Shown piece after piece: positions 6,811 to 12,157 of a DNA stretch of 12,157 bases. Each line of letters begins with the position of its first letter. The first letter of the stretch is position 1. The stretch is from assembly GCA_002448555.1 (NCBI GenBank), contig DJYV01000100.1:1-12157 (forward strand), read 5' to 3'. Under the pieces are notes generated by a model. The model saw only the letters and a program-made list of their open reading frames with translations. It was not told the DNA's origin and did no database searches. The stretch comes from Flavobacteriales bacterium UBA6969 (GTDB lineage Bacteria > Bacteroidota > Bacteroidia > Flavobacteriales_D > Sanyastnellaceae). The position numbers and the translations under genes were made by a program.

Positions 6811-7902
6811 TTACTTCAGGTTCTGGGTCAAGCGGTCCACCAACTTGAAGCCGCTGAACAGCTCTTGCGCAACAATTCGGAACAAGGTGTATACTGGCAC
6901 TGCGAGCACCATGCCCAAGATGCCGGCTGCGCTACCTGCAATGCTGATGACAATGAAAATCTCCAAGGGGTGCGCATGCACGCGGTTGGCAAATACCACC
7001 GGTTGGGTGAAGAAGTTATCGACCAACTGAGCTACGGCAAAAACGAGCAAACTTCCCCCAATGAGTGCACCTGATGCGGTTGCGGGTCCGCTGATTGCCA
7101 CGAGTGTAACCCCAAGTGCTGTGCCGGCCAGCGGCCCCAAGTACGGCACCAAATTGCACAGCCCAGCAAGCAGTCCAATGAGGAAGGCGTGTTCAGCCCC
7201 TACCAGCTGAAGTCCCATAGCGACAATGGTGGTGACAATGGACACTTGAATGACCAATCCGCCGAAATAACGCGTCAATAATTGGCTCGTCCGCTCCAAA
7301 ATGGACTGAACCTTGGGCATCAGCTCATCCGGCGTGATGGCTTCAATCATGTTGCGAAAGAGCGCTCCGTCTTTCAAGAAGAAAAACGCCATAAAGACCA
7401 CGGAGAAAACCCCAAAGAAGAGGCTGCCAATCTGGGCGAGCAACCCGCTGACGCGCTGCCCCAATTCCTCGAGTTTCAAGGATGATTCGAGTTCTTCCAA
7501 AACGTATTGGCTGTTGCTTCGGTCGTCCCCGCTGAAGTTGATGGCTCCAAAGTGATCATCGAGCCATACCGTTCCGCGACCGGTGACGGAGGCCAGTTGA
7601 TCAAAATCTAGTTTTTGCACCGCAGCGACTTGTTCATTCACGAGGGGGGCAAACAATTGAATGATGCCCAGCGAACTGCCGAAAAGAACCAGCATGCTGA
7701 TGGCTGCGCCCACTGATGTGGGCAGCGAACGTCCCTTGATTTGGATCTTGCTGAGCAGCAAGACGATTGGCCGTCCAATGAAACTGATGGCCACCGATAT
7801 CAGCAGCAGACCCACAAGCCCTTTGAATTTCCAAAGGCCGATGGCGAGCAGGATGAATCCAAGAACACCGATAAGGTTGCGAAGGGTGGGTTTGGGGTAC
7901 AT
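6811..7902 (-). CDS. AI-2E (PerM/YdiK) family membrane protein
   Basis: A 363-residue inner-membrane protein of the AI-2E transporter family, whose members are proposed to export small molecules or exchange ions; the substrate here is unknown. The family layout is visible: a pair of short hydrophobic segments at about 8-42, one near 62-86, a hydrophilic region about 87-150, a membrane segment near 155-177 ending FFFLKDG, then the conserved C-terminal block with NLVPYLGPLAG (250-260), DNFFTQPVVFANRVHAHPL (295-313) and GMVLAVPVY (330-338). The ATG at 7900-7902 is preferred over an in-frame TTG at 7923, because a TATCTTTG box at 7921-7928 would put the TTG inside the promoter. It diverges from the DtxR-type regulator over 92 bases and lies 95 bases upstream of pyrG on the same strand, where pyrG has its own promoter. 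Family call is firm; function is not. Confidence 0.93.
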   Translation of the reverse strand: MYPKPTLRNLIGVLGFILLAIGLWKFKGLVGLLLISVAISFIGRPIVLLLSKIQIKGRSLPTSVGAAISMLVLFGSSLGIIQLFAPLVNEQVAAVQKLDFDQLASVTGRGTVWLDDHFGAINFSGDDRSNSQYVLEELESSLKLEELGQRVSGLLAQIGSLFFGVFSVVFMAFFFLKDGALFRNMIEAITPDELMPKVQSILERTSQLLTRYFGGLVIQVSIVTTIVAMGLQLVGAEHAFLIGLLAGLCNLVPYLGPLAGTALGVTLVAISGPATASGALIGGSLLVFAVAQLVDNFFTQPVVFANRVHAHPLEIFIVISIAGSAAGILGMVLAVPVYTLFRIVAQELFSGFKLVDRLTQNLK

Positions 7903-7920
7903 GGTAAGGGCGTTGTGAAT

Positions 7921-7928
7921 CAAAGATA
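7921..7928 (-). promoter_or_regulatory. -7 box of the AI-2E family gene
   Basis: On the minus strand this reads TATCTTTG, an exact match to TAnnTTTG, ending 18 bases before the chosen ATG at 7902. A -33 element is not obvious. The DtxR-like operator at 7959-7977 lies just upstream of where -33 would be. Confidence 0.55.
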
Positions 7929-7958
7929 CACAATGCGAAGGATGCGTGTCGCTTAGTT

Positions 7959-7977
7959 TTAGTTTAGGCTAAAAAAT
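7959..7977 (+). promoter_or_regulatory. DtxR-type operator upstream of the regulator gene
   Basis: The core TTAGGCTAA (7964-7972) matches exactly the centre of the classical DtxR box (TTAGGTTAGSCTAACCTAA), and the left arm TTAGT matches four of five bases; the right arm is degenerate (14 of 19 in total). TTTAGGCTAAA is itself a perfect 5-1-5 inverted repeat. It overlaps the -33 region of the adjacent DtxR-family gene, as expected for autorepression. Confidence 0.65.
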
Positions 7978-7982
7978 TTATT

Positions 7983-7990
7983 TACCTTTA
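7983..7990 (+). promoter_or_regulatory. -7 box of the DtxR-type regulator gene, four bases before the ATG
   Basis: TACCTTTA matches five of the six fixed positions of TAnnTTTG. It is followed by CAAA and then the ATG at 7995, so transcription would be expected to start at or within a base or two of the start codon, giving a nearly leaderless message. Confidence 0.5.
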
Positions 7991-7994
7991 CAAA

Positions 7995-8663
7995 ATGCTG
8001 CTTTCACCGAGCCAAGAGAATTACCTGAAGGCCATTTACAAATTGCAAGAGGATGATGGCATCGCCACCAACCAAGCGCTTGCTGCGATGGTAAAGGCTA
8101 CACCGGCTTCAGTGACCAACATGCTGCGCAAATTGACGGATACGGGCTACGTAGAATACGAGGCGTATCAAGGGGCAACCCTCACCTCGGCAGGCCGTAA
8201 TCAAGCTGTTGCTTTGGTTCGGAAGCACCGGCTCTGGGAAGTGTTTCTGGTGGAGAAACTCCAGTATGACTGGGACGCTGTGCATGCCTTGGCCGAGGAG
8301 CTGGAGCACATTGGTGGGGATGAGCTGATCAACCGGTTGGATGCATTTCTCGGGCATCCCGGGTTCGATCCCCATGGCGATCCCATCCCCAATGCCAAAG
8401 GGGTCGTTCGGGCGCGGCAGCATGCCATCGCAGCGAGCGAAGCCTCGGTTGGTGGCACGTTTGTGGTGTGCGGGGTGAAGGACAGTTCCAGCCTGTTTTT
8501 GCAGCATTTGGACAAACTCAACATTGCATTGGGAAAAACCTACACGCTGAAGGAGTGCCTTGAATTTGACCGAAGCGCTGTGTGGACGGAACAAGGGGGC
8601 GCCCGCACCAACGTTTCCAATGAAGTGGCCAAAAACGTTTTGATTCAATTGACCGATGCATGA
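7995..8663 (+). CDS. DtxR/MntR-family metal-dependent transcriptional regulator
   Basis: A 222-residue repressor that binds DNA when loaded with Fe(II) or Mn(II). It has an N-terminal winged helix (about 6-70, recognition helix near TPASVTNMLRKL at 36-47), a dimerisation and metal domain (about 75-140), and an SH3-like FeoA-type C-terminal domain (about 148-222). Ligands can be mapped onto DtxR: H78, E82, H97, E104 and H105 correspond to H79, E83, H98, E105 and H106. The primary-site positions M10 and C102 of DtxR are N9 and E101 here. Glu at the second of these is MntR-like and argues for manganese, but Asn at the first fits neither classical type. The ATG gives the standard SPSQENYLKAIY start. 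A DtxR-box-like site overlaps the promoter, so autoregulation is likely. The stop overlaps the downstream ZIP transporter start by eight bases, marking a regulator-transporter operon. The family is certain; the metal is not. Confidence 0.95.
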   Translation: MLLSPSQENYLKAIYKLQEDDGIATNQALAAMVKATPASVTNMLRKLTDTGYVEYEAYQGATLTSAGRNQAVALVRKHRLWEVFLVEKLQYDWDAVHALAEELEHIGGDELINRLDAFLGHPGFDPHGDPIPNAKGVVRARQHAIAASEASVGGTFVVCGVKDSSSLFLQHLDKLNIALGKTYTLKECLEFDRSAVWTEQGGARTNVSNEVAKNVLIQLTDA

Positions 8664-9477
8664 TTTAATGGCATGGATGGGCTCCCTTGGGGCCGTAGAG
8701 GCCGCACTCATCGCGACCCTCTTTACCTGGATGATGACGGCGCTGGGGGCATCCCTGGTGTTTGTTTTCAGTGACATGCACCGAAAGTGGTTCGATAGCA
8801 TGCTGGGGTTCACGGGTGGCGTTATGGTGGCAGCGAGTTTCTGGTCGTTGCTGACGCCGGCGATTGAGATGTCACCGGGCGAGGGGTTCGCAAAAGTGTG
8901 GCCAAGCGCATTCGGATTCGGTTTGGGTGCGCTTTTCATCTTCGGATTGGATCGGTTGACGCCGCACCTGCACATCAACTTTAACAAGGACGAAGCGGAG
9001 GGTCCGCAAACGGACTGGCACCGATCAACCCTGTTGGTCTTGGCCATCACCTTGCACAACATTCCGGAAGGACTCGCGGTGGGGGTGCTGTTTGGCGGAG
9101 CGGCTTTGGGACTGGATGGTGCATCGGTTGGTGCGGCAGTTGCCTTGGCCATTGGCATTGGCATTCAAAACTTTCCGGAAGGTTTCGCCGTGAGCATGCC
9201 GCTTCGGCGTCAAGGTGTGAGTGCCGCGCGTTCTCTGTGGTTTGGTCAATTATCAGCAGTCGTCGAACCGGTCGCCGCGGTCATCGGAGCGGTAGCAGTG
9301 CTGCAAATGCAAGTCATCCTTCCGTATGCACTGTCTTTTGCCGCCGGGGCGATGATTTATGTGGTTGTGGAGGAAGTCATTCCCGAAACGCAACGCGATA
9401 AGTACACGGACTTCGCTACGTTGGGTTTCATCGGTGGCTTCCTGGTGATGATGGCGCTCGACGTGGGCTTGGGGTGA
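8656..9477 (+). CDS. ZIP family metal transporter, GufA type
   Basis: An inner-membrane importer of divalent metals (Zn, Mn or Fe, depending on member) of 273 residues with about eight hydrophobic segments. The two metal-site helices are clear: HNIPEG at 134-139 and QNFPEG at 171-176. The second motif, with Gln-Asn instead of His-Glu, is typical of the GufA/ZIP11 branch. Further polar residues E204 (VVEP) and VVEEVIPET (237-245) lie in later helices. A His-containing loop (PHLHINFNKDE, about 103-113) lies between helices three and four. The ATG at 8656 overlaps the regulator's stop; an ATG at 8668 is a possible shorter start. Cotranscription with a DtxR/MntR-type repressor suggests import repressed when metal is plentiful, most likely manganese or iron. 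It ends 22 bases before the convergent mpl gene. Confidence 0.92.
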   Translation: MHDLMAWMGSLGAVEAALIATLFTWMMTALGASLVFVFSDMHRKWFDSMLGFTGGVMVAASFWSLLTPAIEMSPGEGFAKVWPSAFGFGLGALFIFGLDRLTPHLHINFNKDEAEGPQTDWHRSTLLVLAITLHNIPEGLAVGVLFGGAALGLDGASVGAAVALAIGIGIQNFPEGFAVSMPLRRQGVSAARSLWFGQLSAVVEPVAAVIGAVAVLQMQVILPYALSFAAGAMIYVVVEEVIPETQRDKYTDFATLGFIGGFLVMMALDVGLG

Positions 9478-9499
9478 TTCGCGGCTGAGGTTCGTCGGT

Positions 9500-10849
9500 T
9501 CACCAGGACCACTCAGCGTTTCCAAACCAGCCGGAGCTCATCAGCAAGACAACGCGTTGACTCGGCTCGAGGCCCTGAACATGTTGGTGCAGCTCGGAAG
9601 CATCGGTGATAACCCGAAGGTTCGGATGGTCTCCAAACGCATCCGCAACAAATTGCGGGTCCAGCGGCGGCAACCGTTTGTGTTCCAAAATTGCGGGATC
9701 GTAGTACACCACTGCTTCATCGGCGCCTTCCATGGCTTGGTGGTACGTCGGCAAGAAATCTTTGTTCAAGCTCGAAAACGTATGCAGCTCAAGGACCGCC
9801 GTCAAGGTTCGGTCAGGGTAAGAAGCCTTGACGCCGTGAACCGTCGCTTTGACTTTGGAAGGGGCATGGGCAAAGTCTCGAAACACGGTAAAGCCTTCAC
9901 GGATGTGCAGAGGCTCCAACCGCCGGGCTGCACCTCTGAAGGATGCGATGGCCGCATCGAAAGCCAGGACATCCAACCCCATGGCCTGCGCCAAGGTGCG
10001 CGCTCCAGCCAAATTTTGGATGTTGTGGGTGCCAACGAGGTGGGTTGTGACCACCCGGTCGCCTTCAAAAGTGAGGGTCATGGTCCCATTCGCGTAAGGC
10101 GAGCAAGGCGGCGTTTGGTAGGGGATGAATTTCAGGTCTGTGCGCGTGCATCGCCGAACGACCTTTTCCAGCGCTTGGTCCTCCGCGCACCATACCACCG
10201 TCGCGTTTGGAGCCAACGACTCGAGGTAAGTGTCAAACTGCTGGATGTAATTTTCTTCTGTGGGAAAGACGTTGATGTGGTCCCAGGCGATGCCTGTAAG
10301 CAGGGTGAATTGGGCTTCATACCAGAAGAACTTTGGCCGTCGGTCGATGGGGGAACTCAGGTACTCATCGCCCTCGAGGATGCACCATGACCGGCTCGGG
10401 TCGATTTCAACCATGCAATCGAACCCTTCCAATTGGGCGCCGACCATGAAATTCGTGTCAATGTTCATGCTCTGCATCGCATGCAAGAGCATGGATGTGA
10501 TGGTTGTTTTTCCGTGTGATCCGCCGATGACCACCCGCGTGGCGTGTCCGTTGGCTGCGCGCAAAAATTCAGGGTAGGATTGAATCTGCAGTCCCAGGCT
10601 TTGTGCTTTCAATAACTCGGGATTGTCCGGCCGCGCGTGCATTCCTAGGACAACAACGTCAATGGATTCATCCAGTTTTTCGGGATGCCAACCGTCCTCC
10701 TCGGGCAACAAATGAGCAGCGGCGAGGCGTCCGCGTGAAGGCTCAAAAATCTGGTCATCTGAACCTGTGACTTGGTGGCCGGCTGCCGCAACGGCCAATG
10801 CAATGTTGTGCATGGCGCTCCCGCCAATCGCGATGAAATGTACACGCAT
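9500..10849 (-). CDS. mpl: UDP-N-acetylmuramate:L-Ala-gamma-D-Glu-meso-DAP ligase (Mpl)
   Basis: A cytosolic Mur-family ligase that joins recycled murein tripeptide to UDP-MurNAc using ATP, returning cell-wall fragments to peptidoglycan synthesis. The 449-residue protein has the three Mur domains: a Rossmann-type UDP-binding start (HFIAIGGSAMHN, 4-15, with TGSDDQIFEPS at 28-38), the ATP-binding central domain with GGSHGKTT at 109-116, EGDEYLSSPID at 159-169 and GIAWDHINVFPT at 186-197, and a C-terminal domain opening near RRLEPL and DFAHAPSKV. SAMHN and EGDEY(L)xSPID separate Mpl from MurC, which it otherwise resembles; full length is in the usual 450-460 range. The ATG at 10847-10849 starts directly at the first strand. 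It stands alone, converging on the ZIP gene and diverging from the EI24 gene. Confidence in the Mpl assignment is high. Confidence 0.94.
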   Translation of the reverse strand: MRVHFIAIGGSAMHNIALAVAAAGHQVTGSDDQIFEPSRGRLAAAHLLPEEDGWHPEKLDESIDVVVLGMHARPDNPELLKAQSLGLQIQSYPEFLRAANGHATRVVIGGSHGKTTITSMLLHAMQSMNIDTNFMVGAQLEGFDCMVEIDPSRSWCILEGDEYLSSPIDRRPKFFWYEAQFTLLTGIAWDHINVFPTEENYIQQFDTYLESLAPNATVVWCAEDQALEKVVRRCTRTDLKFIPYQTPPCSPYANGTMTLTFEGDRVVTTHLVGTHNIQNLAGARTLAQAMGLDVLAFDAAIASFRGAARRLEPLHIREGFTVFRDFAHAPSKVKATVHGVKASYPDRTLTAVLELHTFSSLNKDFLPTYHQAMEGADEAVVYYDPAILEHKRLPPLDPQFVADAFGDHPNLRVITDASELHQHVQGLEPSQRVVLLMSSGWFGNAEWSW

Positions 10850-10916
10850 GAACGAATATCAGATGGCGCGAGGACGTGTGGGTACTTGCTGTAAATACAT
10901 TCCAACAGGCAAGCCT

Positions 10917-10924
10917 TAATTTCG
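10917..10924 (+). promoter_or_regulatory. Possible -7 box of the EI24-family gene
   Basis: TAATTTCG matches five of six fixed positions of TAnnTTTG and ends five bases before the ATG at 10930. No convincing -33 element is seen at the expected spacing, so the call is weak. Confidence 0.3.
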
Positions 10925-10929
10925 AAGGC

Positions 10930-11739
10930 ATGAAAACCGTCTCCGTGTTTGGTCAATTCACCTTGGGACTGCGCCATTATGCTGGGGCGTTCTCCTTCAT
11001 CCGGCAGAACGGATTGCGGCATTGGTATGGAGTCGCTTTGGTTGGTACGTTGGCCATTATGTTGGGCGTTCGTGAAGTGTTCTCTGTAGGATCAGAGCGG
11101 GCGAGCGCGTGGTTGATGCAAGCAATCCAAACTGCGTGGGGCAACGAGCCGACCGAATGGATTGTTCAGGGCATCGAAGGCACGGCAGAGGGGCTGTTGT
11201 GGCTGTTGACGCTTTGGCTTCAATTCAAATTCACCAAGTTCATTGTCTTGGTGGCGTTGAGTCCAGTGTTTGCGTTGGCCACCGATGCCGTAGCCAAAAT
11301 GATTCGTTCGGAACAGCGCGCGTTTCTCGAGCAAGATTGGAGGCGGTTATTGATCCGTGGAATGCGTTCCGCTGTGTTGCTTGTTTTGTTGGAATTTGCG
11401 CTGAGCATCGCGCTTTTTGCGTGCTGCGTGGCACTGCCTTTTTTTGTTCCTGCGCTCGGCATCTTGACCTTGATTTTCCCCTGGTTATCGGGGCTTTTGA
11501 GCATTTGGTTCTACGGTGCTGCGTCGTTGGATTATGCTTGGGAACAGTTGGGTTTAGGGGCGTCCGCAGGGTTGCGCGCCTCATGGAAATACCGCGGCCT
11601 CGCGCTGGGCATTGGCTTGCCTTTTTTTGCCGCGATGACCATCCCTGTTTTGGGGTTTGTTACCGGTCCGCTCTTTGGCGGCTTGCTGTGCCTTGTCGCC
11701 GGTCTTACCGTTGTTTCTCAGTTGCAGGAAGAACAATAA
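10930..11739 (+). CDS. EI24/CysZ-like membrane protein
   Basis: A 269-residue inner-membrane protein of the EI24 domain family, which includes CysZ, the sulfate uptake protein of enterobacteria; substrate in this lineage is not established. Family features are the N-terminal GQFTLGLRHYAGAFSFI segment, hydrophobic stretches at about 35-50, 86-120, 148-200 and 222-262, KFTKFIVLVALSPVFAL (100-116), and the DYAWEQLGLGASAGLRASWKYR region (201-222) before a glycine-rich pair of helices with the conserved PVLGFVTGPL. The ATG at 10930 is chosen over an in-frame GTG at 10876: it begins where the family normally starts, and a weak TAATTTCG box sits between the two. It diverges from mpl over 80 bases. 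No sulfur-assimilation gene lies in the window to support a sulfate role. Confidence 0.85.
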   Translation: MKTVSVFGQFTLGLRHYAGAFSFIRQNGLRHWYGVALVGTLAIMLGVREVFSVGSERASAWLMQAIQTAWGNEPTEWIVQGIEGTAEGLLWLLTLWLQFKFTKFIVLVALSPVFALATDAVAKMIRSEQRAFLEQDWRRLLIRGMRSAVLLVLLEFALSIALFACCVALPFFVPALGILTLIFPWLSGLLSIWFYGAASLDYAWEQLGLGASAGLRASWKYRGLALGIGLPFFAAMTIPVLGFVTGPLFGGLLCLVAGLTVVSQLQEEQ

Positions 11740-11823
11740 TTACCACTGCTCCTGTAAGTTGATTGCACGGGTTGAATTGCGCTGGGTGAACATCGTGTTG
11801 ATTTCTTAAGCTAATAAAGACTC

Positions 11824-11850
11824 AAAAAAACTTGTTTTACAGCTAACAAG
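11824..11850 (-). terminator. Intrinsic terminator-like hairpin downstream of aroA
   Basis: On the minus strand CTTGTT and AACAAG pair around an 8-base loop and are followed at once by seven T residues. It lies about 48 bases past the aroA stop. The stem is short and A/T-rich, so it may be weak; on the plus strand a T-run follows seven bases after the same stem, so it could also serve the EI24 gene. Confidence 0.45.
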
Positions 11851-11897
11851 AATCTGTTTTTTCTGCTGTCAAAAACTCACTTTTTGCATCCAGTATT

Positions 11898-12157
11898 TTA
11901 GGCGCGTCTAATTTCCAATGTTGCTCCCAACGTTTCGAGGTCATCAAAAAATTCAGGGTAGCTCTTGGCCACGCATTCTGCGTCTTCAATTTCGATGGGA
12001 CCAGAGCTGCCAATGGCGAGTACGCTTAATGCCATCACCATGCGGTGATCACCGTGAGGATGCAACTTGATGAGTTCAGTGGGTCGGCTATTGCCCCAAG
12101 GGTGCACCGTCATGGTGTCGGCATCTGCATCGAGTTCAACCCGGATACCCAAAGCTT
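11898..12157 (-). CDS. aroA: 3-phosphoshikimate 1-carboxyvinyltransferase, C-terminal fragment
   Basis: EPSP synthase joins phosphoenolpyruvate to shikimate-3-phosphate in the sixth step of the shikimate pathway to aromatic amino acids; a cytosolic enzyme of about 410-440 residues. Only the last 86 residues are here, the rest lying beyond the right edge. They match the family's C-terminus: a GIRVELDAD segment, then HGDHRMVMALSVLAI with the conserved Asp-His-Arg-Met phosphate-binding block, then IEDAECVAKSYPEFFDDLETLG, which contains the conserved Lys-Ser-Tyr-Pro. The frame is open through the edge, and the apparent first codon inside is a TTG within the gene, not a start. The stop is TAA at 11898-11900, followed by A/T-rich DNA with a terminator-like hairpin. 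Confidence 0.93.
   Translation of the reverse strand, partial: ALGIRVELDADADTMTVHPWGNSRPTELIKLHPHGDHRMVMALSVLAIGSSGPIEIEDAECVAKSYPEFFDDLETLGATLEIRRA

Noticed and set aside
7903..7923. TTG start at 7923 for the AI-2E family protein
   Set aside because: The TTG is inside the TATCTTTG -7 box, so it is unlikely to be in the message; ATG at 7902 is adequate.
8109..9164. 351-codon open frame on the minus strand
   Set aside because: It lies antisense to the well-identified regulator and ZIP genes, its product is low-complexity and Pro/Ala/Ser-rich at the start, and it matches no family; a shadow of G+C-rich coding DNA.
9557..10390. 277-codon open frame on the plus strand
   Set aside because: Fully antisense to mpl, whose motifs are unmistakable; Arg/Val-rich product without recognisable domains.
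10876..10929. GTG start upstream of the EI24-family gene
   Set aside because: Adds 18 residues not typical of the family and would sit above the only promoter-like box seen.
11740..11897. A small RNA or tRNA in the A/T-rich gap before aroA
   Set aside because: No cloverleaf or tRNA arm sequences can be found; only a terminator-like hairpin is visible.

Overview
The window looks like an ordinary, gene-dense chromosomal stretch from a member of the Bacteroidota, possibly a marine flavobacterium-like lineage with fairly high G+C. Three things point there. Promoter-like TAnnTTTG boxes precede several genes. No purine-rich Shine-Dalgarno sequence is visible before the starts. The closest protein signatures I recognise are of Bacteroidota type (the Mpl ligase with SAMHN, the O-antigen ligase with HPTYMGMYL, the ABC-F ATPase with AKNGTGKTT). 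The assignment rests on these signatures only, and no genus can be named. I see no mobile element, CRISPR array, tRNA or rRNA.

Layout, left to right. Positions 1-1682 (minus, cut by the left edge) encode a Uup-like ABC-F ribosome-associated ATPase. Diverging from it across 59 bases is a tightly overlapping plus-strand trio: an ElaA-like acetyltransferase fused to a DinB-like four-helix domain (1742-2737), an ExoA-like family 2 glycosyltransferase (2734-3771) and an O-antigen ligase/polymerase-like membrane protein (3771-5018). The trio converges, with a 4-base overlap, on pyrG (CTP synthase, 5015-6715, minus). Upstream of pyrG on the same strand is an AI-2E/PerM-family membrane protein (6811-7902, minus). 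Diverging from that is a metal-regulation pair: a DtxR/MntR-type repressor (7995-8663) overlapping a GufA-type ZIP metal transporter (8656-9477). Next come mpl (9500-10849, minus, peptidoglycan recycling), a diverging EI24/CysZ-like membrane protein (10930-11739, plus), and the 3' end of aroA (11898 to the right edge, minus).

Functional links. The repressor-transporter pair is the clearest regulatory unit. It has a DtxR-box-like operator over its promoter, and its -7 box sits so close to the ATG that the mRNA may be leaderless. The glycosyltransferase and ligase suggest surface-polysaccharide synthesis; the coupled acetyltransferase-DinB fusion has no obvious role there. The most interesting non-coding signal is the pyrG leader: a Bacteroidota-type promoter, then a perfect 7-3-7 inverted repeat beginning with CCC close to the predicted transcription start and ending three bases before the ATG. 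This layout would suit nucleotide-sensitive control of CTP synthase. I found no clearly new multi-gene system; the leads are this leader, the fusion gene and the metal-regulated promoter.
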